Source: CAWUEZ02 sp963921355
GTDB taxonomy: Bacteria; Pseudomonadota; Alphaproteobacteria; Thalassobaculales; Thalassobaculaceae
Reading direction: 5' to 3'
DNA length: 64,000 nucleotides
NCBI GenBank assembly: GCA_963921355.3
Contig: OZ001190.1
Coordinates: 806,001 to 870,000 of the forward strand
Both the position numbers and the translations under genes were made by a program. Positions 1-10,688 of the stretch are shown here, piece by piece. Every line of letters begins with the position of its first letter. Within the stretch, counting starts at the first letter, position 1. The notes beneath the pieces are model-generated. The model saw only the letters and a program-made list of their open reading frames with translations, searched no databases and was not told the DNA's origin.

Positions 1-1
1 G

Positions 2-742
2 CAGGGCGACACCCATCTCCGGGTCGTTGCCGACCGCCTGCGCAACCGCTTCAAACTCGATGTCGAACTGTCCGAACCGTCGGTGGCGTATCGCGAGACC
101 ATTCGCCAGCGCGTCGACGAGCACTCGCGCCACAAGAAGCAGTCCGGCGGTCACGGCCAGTTCGCCGACATCCGGATCACGGTGGAGCCGCTGTCGCGCG
201 GGCAGGGCTTTGAGTTTGCCGAGACCGTCGTCGGCGGAGCGGTGCCGCGGAACTACATTCCGGCGGTCGAAGAAGGGTGTCGGGAGGGCTGCAAGCGGGG
301 TCCGCTCGGGTTCCCAGTGGTCGACGTCAAGGTCACCCTGACTGACGGCCAGCACCATTCGGTCGACAGCTCGGACATGGCCTTCAAGATCGCCGCCCGC
401 TCAGGGTTGAGCGAGGCGCTGTCCAAGGCGGGCCCCGTCCTGCTCGAGCCGATCCATCAGGTTGCGATTGCCGTACCGTCCGAAGTGACCAACCGGGTCC
501 ACGGCATCCTGTCGAGCCGCCGCGGCCAGATCCTCGGCTTCGATGCCAAGGAGAGCTGGCCCGGCTGGGATGAGGTGACGGCGTATCTGCCGGAGGCGGA
601 GATGCACAACCTGATCCAGGAACTGCGCGCCCAGAGCCAGGGCATGGCGTTCTATACGTGGCACTTCGACCACCTGGCGGAACTCACCGGCCGCCTGGCG
701 GACAAGGTGGTCGAACACCGCGAGACGGCGGGAGCGAAGTAA
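2..742 (+). CDS. Elongation factor G-like GTPase, C-terminal part (gene starts before the window)
   Basis: The reading frame is open from the first bases of the window to the TAA at 740-742, so only the last ~246 residues are present. They match EF-G domains IV and V: a GGHGQFAD stretch, then GGAVPRNYIPAVEEG and GPLGFPVVDV typical of domain IV, followed by the domain V ferredoxin-like fold starting near LLEPIHQV. Domain IV reaches into the ribosomal A site during translocation. The short acidic/basic tail and sequence style look like the second, EF-G2-like paralogue of alphaproteobacteria rather than canonical FusA, but the G domain is outside the window, so the paralogue type is inferred. 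Confidence 0.85.
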   Translation, partial: QGDTHLRVVADRLRNRFKLDVELSEPSVAYRETIRQRVDEHSRHKKQSGGHGQFADIRITVEPLSRGQGFEFAETVVGGAVPRNYIPAVEEGCREGCKRGPLGFPVVDVKVTLTDGQHHSVDSSDMAFKIAARSGLSEALSKAGPVLLEPIHQVAIAVPSEVTNRVHGILSSRRGQILGFDAKESWPGWDEVTAYLPEAEMHNLIQELRAQSQGMAFYTWHFDHLAELTGRLADKVVEHRETAGAK

Positions 743-762
743 GCCGGCCCGCCCGGCACACC

Positions 763-1088
763 GAGGTCCCGGTCTCGGCCTGACGGCCGAACCGGGATGA
801 CGGGTGTGTGGAAGTTTCCAGCGTCATCCCGGGGGGCACAGCGACGCCCGGGACCTCGCAGCGTTCGTGCCGACCGGGCTCCCGGTCTCGGCCTGAAGGG
901 CGAACCGGGATGACGGGTGTGTGGAGGTTTCCAGCGTCATCCCGGGGGGCACAGCGACGCCCGTGACCTCGCGACGGACGGACACCGAAGGTCCCGGTCT
1001 CCGCCTTACGGCGGAACCGGGATGACGGTGTTTGCAGGGCTGCGCTGCTAAAACGTCATCCCGGGGGAGCGTAGCGACGCCCGGGACC
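763..1088. repeat. Three tandem copies of a palindromic REP-like repeat (family A)
   Basis: The 365-bp gap between the EF-G-like gene and yqeY is filled by three imperfect copies at about 763-857, 879-970 and 989-1088. Each copy has a left arm containing GGTCCCGGTCT and CGAACCGGGATGACG, a short variable centre, and a right arm containing CGTCATCCCGG and GCGACGCCCGGGACC, so each can fold into a long hairpin. A further full copy and a half copy lie at 40080-40236. The genes on both sides end here (EF-G-like on +, yqeY on -), so the array sits in a convergent gap, a usual place for REP/BIME-type elements. Confidence 0.85.
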
Positions 1089-1107
1089 CAGCTGTCGGAT
1101 CTGCGTT

Positions 1108-1563
1108 CTAGACCAGGTGCTGGCGGACGATGCCCGAGGCTTTGGAGAAATCCATCCGGCCCGGATAGCGCTGCTTCAGCGTCGCCATGATCCGACCCAT
1201 GTCCTTGAGATCATTCGCGCCGATCTCGCGGATCGTGGCATCGATCGTCGTCATCAGATCGCTGCCTTCGAGCTGGCTCGGCATGAACCGGCGGATGATG
1301 TCGATCTCCTCCTGCTCCTGAGTGGCGAGTTCGCAGCGACCGCCTTCCTCATAGAGTCGGATCGACTCCTGCCGCTGCTTGACCATCGTGGCCAGCATCG
1401 ACAGCACTTCATCGTCGGCTATACCGTCGGTGTTGCCTTTATCGCGCGCGGCGATATCGCGGTCCTTGAGGGCCGCGGTGATCAGTCGAACGGTCGCCAC
1501 CGCCCGCGCGTCCTTGGCGAGCATGGCGTCCTTCAACGCTGTCTTGAGCTGTTCGCGCAACAT
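1108..1563 (-). CDS. GatB/YqeY domain-containing protein
   Basis: 151 residues, the usual size of YqeY proteins. It is an all-helical protein with the family pattern: N-terminal LREQLKTALKDAMLAKD, a central acidic KQRQESIRLYEEGGR segment and a C-terminal LKQRYPGRMDFSKASGIV tail region. The fold is that of the tRNA-binding tail of the GatB amidotransferase subunit; the exact role of stand-alone YqeY is not settled. It is transcribed divergently from carA, as in many alphaproteobacteria, across a gap of about 330 bp. Confidence 0.9.
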   Translation of the reverse strand: MLREQLKTALKDAMLAKDARAVATVRLITAALKDRDIAARDKGNTDGIADDEVLSMLATMVKQRQESIRLYEEGGRCELATQEQEEIDIIRRFMPSQLEGSDLMTTIDATIREIGANDLKDMGRIMATLKQRYPGRMDFSKASGIVRQHLV

Positions 1564-1767
1564 TCAGTTTCTCCCCAGAAACCGATAAATCCGTAACCGC
1601 CTGACAGCGGCGCCAGCTTCGTCGCCCGTCCCCGTCGGGCTCGTCGGCCGGCTGGTGCCACCGCCGAGCTTGGAGGGCGGACCATAGACGATCCGAATGC
1701 AGGGTGCAATGACTCCCGAGAATCGCCAAGATATTGAATTCAAACAGTTTCTTTAAGGACAAGTTGC

Positions 1768-1796
1768 TTGACGATGTCCCCATCCTCGCGTATCAA
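1768..1796 (+). promoter_or_regulatory. Probable sigma-70-type promoter for carAB
   Basis: TTGACG at 1768-1773 and TATCAA at 1791-1796 are separated by exactly 17 bp, about 100 bp upstream of the carA start. The -35 box matches 5/6 and the -10 box 4/6 of the enteric consensus. The rest of the yqeY-carA gap (1564-1890) shows no other gene; a short AT-richer patch lies at 1730-1765. Calling this the carA promoter is inference from position and spacing. Confidence 0.45.
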
Positions 1797-1896
1797 CCCG
1801 CCAATTTACCTATCGTAAGCTCCTTTGCGTGCGCCGAAAACTCGGCGCGTCTTTCGCCTGCGGGCTCTACGGACGACCCGGCCATCGGAGATGCCC

Positions 1897-3083
<1,187 letters not shown>

Positions 3084-3084
<1 letters not shown>

Positions 3085-6000
3085 TGCCCAAACGCACCGA
3101 CATCCAGAGCATCCTCATCATCGGCGCCGGCCCGATCGTCATCGGTCAGGCCTGCGAGTTCGACTATTCCGGCACCCAGGCCTGCAAGGCGCTGAAGGAC
3201 GAGGGCTACCGGGTGATCCTGGTGAACTCGAACCCGGCGACCATCATGACCGACCCGGGCCTGGCGGACGCGACCTATGTCGAGCCGATCACGCCGGAGA
3301 TCGTCGCCCGGGTGATCGAGCGCGAGCGCCCGGACGCGCTGTTGCCGACCATGGGCGGGCAGACCGCCCTGAACACGGCGCGCGCGCTCTCCCATGACGG
3401 CACGCTCGAGAAGTTCGGGGTCGAACTGATCGGCGCCGACCTGACCGCCATCGAAAAGGCCGAGGACCGCCAGCAGTTCCGCGAGGCGATGACCGCGATC
3501 GCGCTCGACACGCCGCGCTCGCGGCTGATCAATGATTTCGCCGATGCCGCCGAGGCGCTCGACCATGTCGGCCTGCCGGCGATCATCCGGCCGTCCTACA
3601 CGCTCGGCGGCCAGGGTGGGGGCATCGCCTACAACCGCGAGGAATTCGAGCAGATCGTGCGCAACGGTCTGCGGCTGTCGCCGTCCAGCGAGGTGCTCAT
3701 CGAGGAGAGCGTGCTCGGCTGGAAGGAGTTCGAGATGGAGGTGATCCGCGACCGCGCGGACAACTGCATCATCGTCTGCTCGATCGAGAACGTCGATCCG
3801 ATGGGCGTGCACACTGGCGACAGCATCACCGTCGCGCCGGCGCTCACCCTGACCGACAAGGAATACCAGCGCATGCGCAACGCCTCGATCGCGGTGCTGC
3901 GCGAGATCGGGGTCGAGACCGGCGGGTCGAACGTGCAGTTCGCCATCGACCCGGCGACCGGCCGCCAGATCGTGATCGAGATGAATCCCCGGGTCTCGCG
4001 GTCATCGGCGCTGGCGTCGAAGGCGACCGGGTTTCCAATCGCCAAGATCGCCGCCAAGCTGGCGGTCGGCTACACCCTGGACGAGCTCGACAACGATATT
4101 ACCGGGGTCACGCCGGCGAGCTTCGAGCCGACGATCGACTATGTCGTCACCAAGATCCCGCGCTTCACCTTCGAGAAGTTCCCCGGCGCCGACGCCCGGC
4201 TGACGACGTCGATGAAGTCGGTCGGCGAGGTGATGGCGATCGGCCGCACCTTCGCGGAGTCCCTGCAGAAGGCGCTGCGCGGGCTGGAAACCGGACTGTC
4301 GGGACTGGACCCGGTCGCGCTCAAGGGCGCCCAGGACGGCGAGGTCGACCACCAGGCGGTGGTGGCGGAACTCACCGAGCCGACCTCCGATCGGCTGCTG
4401 AAGGTGGCCCAGGCGTTGCGGGTCGGCCTCAGCGTCGACGAGGTGTACCGGGCCTGTCACGTCGATCTCTGGTTCCTGGAACGGATCGCCGAGATCATCG
4501 CGGCGGAAGAGAGCCTGGTGGCCGATGGCCTGCCCCATGACCCGGCCGGCTGGCTGACGGTGAAGGGGCTTGGTTTCTCCGATGCGCGCCTGGCCGACCT
4601 GACCGATCACGACGAGGGTGTGGTCGCCGGCCGGCGGCGCGGGCTCGGCGTGCGCCCGGTCTACAAGCGGATCGACACTTGCGCGGCAGAGATCCCGTCC
4701 CAGACCCCGTACATGTACTCGACCTACGAAACCGGGATCGGCGGGCAGTCGGCCGAGAATGAGGCCGACCCGAGCGATGCCCGCAAGGTCGTGATCCTCG
4801 GCGGCGGGCCGAACCGGATCGGCCAGGGCATCGAGTTCGACTATTGCTGCGTGCACGCCGCCTACGCCCTGTCGGAGGCCGGCTTCGAGACCATCATGGT
4901 CAACTGCAACCCGGAAACCGTGTCGACCGACTACGACACCTCCGACCGGCTGTATTTCGAGCCGTTGACGGCCGAGGATGTGATCGAGCTGGTCGAGGTC
5001 GAGCGCTCCAGGGGGACCGTGCTCGGGGTCATCGTTCAGTTCGGCGGACAGACCCCGCTGAAGCTGGCGGCGGCGCTGGAAGAAGCGCAGATTCCGATCC
5101 TCGGCACCTCACCCGACGCCATCGATTTGGCCGAGGACCGCGAGCGTTTTCAGAAGCTGCTGCAACGCCTTGAACTGCGCCAGCCGCACAACGGGACCGC
5201 GACGTCTTCCGACCAGGCCGAGGGGATTGCCGAGGAGATCGGCTACCCGGTGGTGATCCGCCCGTCTTACGTGCTGGGGGGGCGGGCCATGGAGATCGTC
5301 CACGATCCGGACGGGCTGCGTCGCTACATGCGCGAGGCGGTGGTCGTCTCGGGCAACAACCCGGTTCTGATCGACAGCTTCCTGCGCCAGGCGACCGAGA
5401 TCGATGTCGATGCGGTGGCCGACGGCACCGATGTTTTCATCGCCGGGGTCATGGAACATATCGAGGAGGCGGGGATCCACTCGGGCGACAGCGCCTGTTC
5501 CCTGCCGCCGGTATCGCTCGAGCCGGATGTGATCGACGAGGTCAAGCGCCAGGCGGCGATGCTGGCGCGGGGCCTCAACGTGATCGGACTGATGAACGTC
5601 CAGTTCGCCGTCAAGGGCGATGAGGTGTTCATCCTGGAGGTCAACCCGCGCGCCAGCCGGACGGTGCCGTTCGTCGCCAAGGCGACGGGCGTGGCGATCG
5701 CCAAGATCGCCAGCCGGGTGATGGCCGGCGAGAAGCTGGCGGACTTCGCGCTGCCGGACCGCGACCCGGACCATGTCGCGGTCAAGGAAGCGGTGTTCCC
5801 GTTCGCCCGGTTCCCGGGCAGCGACATCATTCTTGGTCCGGAAATGAAGTCGACCGGCGAGGTGATGGGCATCGATCGGGGATTTGCCCGGGCCTTCGCC
5901 AAGTCCCAGGTGGCCGGAGGCACGGTCCTCCCGGACCGCGGCACGGTGTTCGTGTCGGTCAAGGACAGCGACAAATCGGCTCTGGTCGAGATCGCCCGCA

Positions 6001-6341
6001 CCCTGCAATCGGTCGGCTTTTCCCTGATGGCAACCGCCGGCACGGCGGATGCTCTGAAAGCCGCCGGAATCGACAGTCACCGGGTGAAAAAAGTCCTCGA
6101 GGGCCGACCCCATATCGTCGACAACATGCTGTCCGGCCACGTCGATCTGGTGATCAACACGACCGAAGGTGCGCAAGCCATCCGGGACAGTTTCAGCTTG
6201 CGTCACACCGCCCTAACGCACAACATTCCCTATTACACGACCGTGGAAGGGGCGCGCGCGGCGGTCAGAGCGATCGAGGCGTTGCGCGGCGGACACCTTG
6301 AAGTGACGCCCCTTCAGACCTACCTCGTCGGATCGTTCTGA
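3084..6341 (+). CDS. carB: Carbamoyl-phosphate synthase large subunit
   Basis: Uses bicarbonate, ammonia from CarA and two ATP to make carbamoyl phosphate. 1085 residues with the expected duplicated architecture: two ATP-grasp synthetase halves (first with GAGPIVIGQACEFDYSG and PTMGGQTALN; second with GGGPNRIGQGIEFDYCC and VQFGGQTPLKLA), an oligomerisation domain between them, and a C-terminal MGS-like allosteric domain from about residue 945. It is coupled to carA by a one-base overlap and followed 100 bp later by greA, a common alphaproteobacterial order. Nothing unusual seen. Confidence 0.97.
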
Positions 6342-6441
6342 GACTGACGGGGCTGTCTCGCGGGGATCGTGTTCCGATCCAGGCTGGGCTATCCGGCGTC
6401 CGGAACGGATGAGAGGTGAGGTTTGATCAGGCGGCGAGCCG

Positions 6442-6915
6442 ATGGAAAAAGTGCCTATGACCGCAGACGGTCACGCCCGTTTGCAAGAAGAGCTGAAGCA
6501 GTTGAAGTCGGTCGAGCGGCCGGCCGTCATCAAGGCGATTGCCGAGGCGCGCGAGCATGGCGACCTGTCTGAGAACGCGGAGTACCACGCCGCGCGCGAG
6601 CGCCAGAGCTTCATCGAAGGCCGCGTCGCCGAACTTGAGGACGTGATCAGCCGCTGCGAGGTGATCGACCCGCGCAAGCTCAAGGGCGAGACCGTGACGT
6701 TCGGCGTGACGGTGGAAGTTGCCGACGAGGAGACCGACGAGGAAACCGAGTACACGATCGTCGGGCCTTACGAGGCAGACATCGCCAAGGGGCTGATCTC
6801 GACCTCGTCGCCGATCGCCCGGGCCCTGATCGGCAAGAAGGTTGGTGACTCCGTCGAGGTCACGACGCCACGCGGTTCGAAGAGCTTCGAGATCCTGTCG
6901 ATCGCCATCCACTGA
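6442..6915 (+). CDS. greA: Transcription elongation factor GreA
   Basis: 157 residues, typical GreA. The N-terminal coiled-coil begins MEKVPMTADGHARLQEELKQL and carries the acidic tip in AEAREHGDLSENAEYHAARE, which reaches the RNA polymerase active site and stimulates transcript cleavage in backtracked complexes. The C-terminal FKBP-like domain includes GPYEADIAKGLISTSSPIA. It lies downstream of carB on the same strand and may be partly cotranscribed. Confidence 0.96.
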   Translation: MEKVPMTADGHARLQEELKQLKSVERPAVIKAIAEAREHGDLSENAEYHAARERQSFIEGRVAELEDVISRCEVIDPRKLKGETVTFGVTVEVADEETDEETEYTIVGPYEADIAKGLISTSSPIARALIGKKVGDSVEVTTPRGSKSFEILSIAIH

Positions 6916-6972
6916 TGTGAAGCGGCGTATCCTCGCCGAGGTGAACCGGCCCCGAGGGCGGGATCCGGCGGC

Positions 6973-7491
6973 CTAGTTGGCGGTGTCGCCGTCGTCCTCG
7001 TGGTCATCGTCATCCGGCGTTTCGTCGATCGGAACCCCGGGCAGCCGCTTCTTGTTGCGGATCACCAGTGCTGTTTTCACGTTCGACACCAGGGGCGCCG
7101 GTGTCAGCCGGGATGTGAGAAACCGCTGAAACGCATCCCAGTCACGGGCCACGATCTTCAGCAGGAAGTCCGCCTCGCCCATCAGCATGTGGCACTCCCG
7201 GACCTCCGGCCATTGCGAAACCGTCTCTTCGAAGCGGGCAAGATCAGCCTCGGCTTGGCTGGTCAGGCCGACATGGGCGAAGATGGTCACAGTGAAGCCC
7301 AGATGTTCGGGGGAGATGTCGGCATGGTAGCCCCGGATGTACCCGGCTTCTTCCAGGGCGCGCACCCGGCGCAGGCACGGTGGCGCGGAGATCCCGGCCC
7401 GGTTGGCCAGTTCCACATTGGTCATGCGGCCGTTGTCCTGCAGATCGCGCAAAATGCGGCGATCGATGCGGTCCAGTTTGACGCGGCGCAT
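6973..7491 (-). CDS. Lrp/AsnC family transcriptional regulator
   Basis: 172 residues: winged helix-turn-helix at the N terminus (LDRIDRRILRDLQDNGRMT...AGISAPPCLRRVRALEE) and a C-terminal RAM ligand-binding domain (ECHMLMGEADFLLKIVARD). The start at 7491 is supported by AGGAG with a 6-nt spacer; the longer frame to 7599 lacks such a site. The C-terminal tail is unusually acidic (DETPDDDDHEDDGD), which is not part of the core fold. Such regulators respond to amino acids and often act locally; here the divergent neighbour is the ELM1-like gene at 7610. Confidence 0.92.
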   Translation of the reverse strand: MRRVKLDRIDRRILRDLQDNGRMTNVELANRAGISAPPCLRRVRALEEAGYIRGYHADISPEHLGFTVTIFAHVGLTSQAEADLARFEETVSQWPEVRECHMLMGEADFLLKIVARDWDAFQRFLTSRLTPAPLVSNVKTALVIRNKKRLPGVPIDETPDDDDHEDDGDTAN

Positions 7492-7609
7492 TCGGAACTC
7501 CTGAATGGGCAAAGGGGGCAACAACTCGCGCCGGAGCCGAGGGTGCGAAACATAGGCGATTCGCTCCAGATGCGCAAGATCATTACATTTTTCTGACATA
7601 TTATTTCCA

Positions 7610-8617
7610 ATGTTGGCTCACACCCAGCTTCCTGACCTCAGCGACATGCTCTGCTGGATCCTGACCGACGGCACGGCCGGAATGCGCGTGCAGTGCCTCG
7701 GTCTCGCCAAGGCAGCGGGCCTCGCGCCACTGACCAAGCAGATCCATCCGCGACTGCTTCTGCGTGCCCTGCCGTCGGCGGGGCGGTTGCCTGGGATCGG
7801 CGCGACGGCCGGCGGCGACGCCATCGAGCCGCCGTGGCCGGACGTTGTCATCTCCTGCGGTCGGCGCACCGCCGGGGCCGCGTTGGCGGTGCGACGGCTC
7901 GCGGGAGGACGCCCGTTCCTGGCCCATATCCAGGATCCCAGGATCGACCCGTCGGCTTTCGACATGCTGATCATTCCGAAGCACGACCCCTCGCGCGGGC
8001 CGAACGTGGTCACGACCGTTGGAGCCTTGAATGCCCACGACGCGGAGACGATGGCGGCCGCGGGCGAGGCGTGGGGCGCCGAGATCGCGTCGCTGCCGCG
8101 GCCCTGGATCGCGGTCAATGTCGGCGGGGCCAACCGGCGATACCACTTCACCGCGGACCGGGTGGCGGTGTTCGTCGACCAGTTGAGAACCTTGTCCGCC
8201 ACGACCGGCGGCGCGCTCCTGGTGGTGACATCGCGCCGGACGGATGACGCCACCCGCCAGGCGCTGACCGACGGCCTGGCAGGCCTGTCGAGCCGGATCT
8301 GGACCGGCGATGGCGCCAATCCGTATCTTGGATTCCTGCACTTGGCCGATGCGATCGTGGTGACGTCGGATTCCGTCAATATGGTCTCGGAGGCCTGCGC
8401 GACCGGAAAGCCCGTGCACGTGGCCTCCCTCGGCGCGGAGACGGGACGGCTTGGGTCGTTTCACCGCGCGTTGCGGGATGCCGGGTACACCCGGACGTTC
8501 GATGGGCGGCTGGAAAACTGGAGCTACGCGCCCTTGCGTGAAACCGAACGGGTCGGCGCCCTGCTGGCAGAGAAGCTGGCCGCCCGTCGGGCCGCGTCGC
8601 CGTCCGGCTCCGCCTAG
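7610..8617 (+). CDS. Mitochondrial fission ELM1 family protein
   Basis: 335 residues. The N-terminal CWILTDGTAGMRVQCLGLAKAAG pattern and the later LIIPKHDPSRGPNVVTTVGALN, PWIAVNVGGANRRYHF and DAIVVTSDSVNMVSEACATGKPVHV segments match the ELM1/DUF1022 family. In plants ELM1 helps recruit dynamin to mitochondria; the bacterial homologues have a glycosyltransferase-B-like fold and no proven role. ATG 7610 has no clear Shine-Dalgarno; ATG 7646 (just before the conserved CWILTDG) is an alternative start. It is divergent from the Lrp-type gene and followed by a GNAT gene 27 nt later. Confidence 0.85.
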   Translation: MLAHTQLPDLSDMLCWILTDGTAGMRVQCLGLAKAAGLAPLTKQIHPRLLLRALPSAGRLPGIGATAGGDAIEPPWPDVVISCGRRTAGAALAVRRLAGGRPFLAHIQDPRIDPSAFDMLIIPKHDPSRGPNVVTTVGALNAHDAETMAAAGEAWGAEIASLPRPWIAVNVGGANRRYHFTADRVAVFVDQLRTLSATTGGALLVVTSRRTDDATRQALTDGLAGLSSRIWTGDGANPYLGFLHLADAIVVTSDSVNMVSEACATGKPVHVASLGAETGRLGSFHRALRDAGYTRTFDGRLENWSYAPLRETERVGALLAEKLAARRAASPSGSA

Positions 8618-8644
8618 ACGAAGATCCGATCAGGGGAGGCTTGG

Positions 8645-9139
8645 TTGGTCAGGATTCGGGAGGCTGGCGCGGAGGATTCGGCGATCGTCGCGCGCCTTGC
8701 CCACATGTCGAATGACGACCTTGGCGGTCCACCGGTCGACGAGCCGGTCGAGACGACGGCCGCGCGGATCGATGCGATCGGCCTCGGACCCGGCCGGCCG
8801 GTCGAGGTGCTGATCGCCGAAGAGGGCGACACGCCCGTCGGTGCCCTGTTCTTTGGCACTTTGTTCCCGGGGGACCGGCTGTTGCCGACCCTGTTCATCA
8901 AATCCCTCAGCGTCACCGAGGCGCGCCGCAGCCAGGGGATCGGGCGCAACCTGCTGCGTGCACTCTGCCGTCTGGCGCTTGAACGCGGCGCGGTGCGCAT
9001 CGACTGGACGGCATTCGACGGCAACACGGCGGCCATCCGGCTGTACGAGTCGCTCGGTGTCGAGCGCCGGGACCGCACCGTGAACTGGCGTCTGGATGCG
9101 GCTGCGATGCGCAGAATGGCTGATGACGCAACGGCATGA
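8645..9139 (+). CDS. GNAT family N-acetyltransferase
   Basis: 164 residues with the GNAT core: IREAGAEDSAIVARLAHMS at the N terminus, the acetyl-CoA loop ARRSQGIGRNLLRALCRLA (motif A) and WTAFDGNTAAIRLYESLGVE (motif B). The start is a TTG at 8645, preceded by GGGGAGG with a 5-nt spacer, which is better than any ATG nearby. Substrate unknown. It probably forms a unit with the upstream ELM1-like gene. The trxB operator-like palindromes begin about 90 bp after its stop. Confidence 0.88.
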   Translation: MVRIREAGAEDSAIVARLAHMSNDDLGGPPVDEPVETTAARIDAIGLGPGRPVEVLIAEEGDTPVGALFFGTLFPGDRLLPTLFIKSLSVTEARRSQGIGRNLLRALCRLALERGAVRIDWTAFDGNTAAIRLYESLGVERRDRTVNWRLDAAAMRRMADDATA

Positions 9140-9210
9140 CGATGATGTCGGCTCCGCGGTTGAGAGCCTGCGGCGCCGTCCCTATGTTGGCAGTCTCCCC
9201 GGCTGGGGGG

Positions 9211-9321
9211 GATCGCGTGGCGCGATCCGAACGGATGGGTCCCATCCGTTCGGTGAATCGCTCCACGACGTTATTGAGTGTGTGGGCTGATTCACGAAAC
9301 GTCTGGGTACCAGACGTTTCG
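9211..9321. promoter_or_regulatory. Three palindromes, two sharing a TGGGTnCCA core, upstream of trxB
   Basis: Seen directly: a 7-bp-arm inverted repeat GATCGCG-TGG-CGCGATC at 9211-9227; a perfect 27-bp palindrome with 13-bp arms and a single central base at 9227-9253; and another perfect palindrome with 12-bp arms and a 3-bp centre at 9295-9321. The two long ones agree at 19 of 27 positions, share half-site AACGnnTGGG and core TGGGTnCCA, and have centres 68 bp apart. The second ends 27 bp before the trxB ATG. No T-tract follows either, so a terminator is unlikely. They look like operators for a dimeric regulator; further copies lie at 12466-12492 and 14024-14050. Confidence 0.7.
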
Positions 9322-9348
9322 ACCAGACCACTAGGCGAGGAGACGGAA

Positions 9349-10317
9349 ATGGCGGAGCATCGGGTCAAGGTTCTGATCGTCGGGGCCGGCGCGGCAGGAC
9401 TGACCGCGGGCATCTACACGGCGCGCGCCAACCTGTCGCCGGTCCTGCTGGCGGGCCTGCAGCCCGGCGGGCAGATGACGATCACCACCGATGTCGAGAA
9501 CTACCCCGGCTTCGCCGACGTCATCCAGGGGCCCTGGCTGATGGAGCAGATGCAGAAGCAGGCCGAGCATGTCGGCACGCAGATCGTCTACGACATCGTC
9601 ACCGAGGTTGATTTCTCGACCCGACCGCTGACCTGCAGGACGGACCAGGGCGACGTTTACCTCGCGGATGCCGTCATCATCGCGACCGGCGCCCAGGCGC
9701 GCTGGCTCGGGCTCGACAGCGAGCAGAAGTTCAACGGCCGCGGGGTGTCGGCCTGCGCCACCTGCGACGGCTTCTTCTACCGGGAGAAGGACGTGGTCGT
9801 GGTCGGCGGCGGCAACACGGCGGTCGAGGAGGCCCTGTACCTGGCCAATATCTGCAAATCCGTGACCCTGGTGCACCGCCGCGACAGCCTGCGCGCCGAG
9901 AAGATCATGCAGGACCGGCTGTTCCGGAACCCTAAGGTCAACGTGGTGTGGGACCACGTCGTCGATGAAGTGACGGGCGGCGACGGTCCGATGGACGGTG
10001 TTGAGGGGGTCCGGCTGAAGAACGTGAAGACCGGCGAAACCCAGGATCTGGCCGCCGAAGGGCTGTTCGTGGCCATCGGGCACGATCCCGCCACGGCGCC
10101 GTTCCGCGACACGGTGGACAGCGATGGCGAGGGCTACCTGCTGACCGAAGCCGGCACGACGCGAACCACGGTTCCCGGGGTGTTCGCGGCGGGAGACTGC
10201 GTCGACAAGGTGTACCGTCAGGCGGTGACCGCCGCCGGCATGGGCTGCATGGCGGCGCTCGAAGCTGAGAAGTACGTCGCAGAACTGGATGACGCGACCC
10301 GGGTGGCCGCCGAGTAG
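9349..10317 (+). CDS. trxB: Thioredoxin-disulfide reductase
   Basis: 322 residues. Rossmann FAD motif VLIVGAGAAGLTAGIYTARA at the N terminus, redox-active CATC (Cys136/Cys139), NADPH motif VVVVGGGNTAVEEAL, and the C-terminal FAD signature GVFAAGDCVDKVYRQAVTAAG. It reduces thioredoxin with NADPH. The ATG at 9349 follows GGCGAGGAGACGGAA and begins the conserved domain; the open frame back to 9136 runs through the palindromes and is not conserved. The two palindromic operator-like sites make it likely to be specifically regulated. Confidence 0.95.
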   Translation: MAEHRVKVLIVGAGAAGLTAGIYTARANLSPVLLAGLQPGGQMTITTDVENYPGFADVIQGPWLMEQMQKQAEHVGTQIVYDIVTEVDFSTRPLTCRTDQGDVYLADAVIIATGAQARWLGLDSEQKFNGRGVSACATCDGFFYREKDVVVVGGGNTAVEEALYLANICKSVTLVHRRDSLRAEKIMQDRLFRNPKVNVVWDHVVDEVTGGDGPMDGVEGVRLKNVKTGETQDLAAEGLFVAIGHDPATAPFRDTVDSDGEGYLLTEAGTTRTTVPGVFAAGDCVDKVYRQAVTAAGMGCMAALEAEKYVAELDDATRVAAE

Positions 10318-10349
10318 CCGGCCGCAGGGTCGTCGCCCGGCGAGGGACG

Positions 10350-10595
10350 GAAAGCAACATTGTTCGGATGAACGACTATTTCGGCATCTTCCGTGCGGTG
10401 CAGACCGGGCTCGGCATCGCAGCATTGCCGGACTACATGGCACGGGAGGATGTGAGCCTGATTCGCGTACTTCCCGATCTCGAAGGTCCGCCAGTACCCA
10501 CGTATTTCGTGTATCCGGAGGAGCTTCGGCACTCAAAACGCATCATGGTGCTTCGAGACTTCCTCATCCAAGAGGTTGCAAAGTCTCAGTTTTAA
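10350..10595 (+). pseudogene. LysR-family regulator, C-terminal remnant
   Basis: About 80 codons, in frame from roughly 10350 to the TAA at 10593-10595, encode the end of a LysR substrate-binding domain: MNDYFGIFRAVQTGLGIAALP, DYMAREDVSLIRVLPDLEG, then FVYPEELRHSKRIMVLRDFL. The DNA-binding HTH and most of the effector domain are missing; the remnant begins within about 35 bp of the trxB stop. A LysR gene after trxB is common in related genomes (recalled, not checked), so this looks like a resident gene that lost its 5' two-thirds. No ribosome-binding site precedes the ATG at 10368. The next 90 bp hold only an AT-rich ATGC-N7-GCAT sequence. Confidence 0.75.
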
Positions 10596-10688
10596 TGGCC
10601 CCGCCGGGCGAGCTATGCAAAAAACGCATATCCGCACTGAAAAAAAGGGATGGTCGTCAGTGTGCATACGACTTATTGTTGTTCAGTT

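Noticed and set aside
763..1088. The repeat array as a CRISPR
   Set aside because: Units are ~90-100 bp, palindromic and nearly contiguous with similar centres; there are no uniform spacers and no cas genes.
4002..4856. Long minus-strand open frame inside carB
   Set aside because: Codon-shadow of a highly conserved gene in high-GC DNA; the translation is Arg/His/Asp-rich with no domain and no ribosome-binding site. The same applies to other long antisense frames in this window (for example in trxB, carA and the DMGDH-like gene).
9227..9321. The trxB-upstream palindromes as terminators of the GNAT gene
   Set aside because: No T-run follows either; the first has only one unpaired central base and the two share sequence beyond symmetry, which fits operators better.
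9136..9348. N-terminal extension of TrxB from ATG 9136
   Set aside because: It would translate through both palindromes, is not part of the TrxB fold, and ATG 9349 has a good ribosome-binding site.
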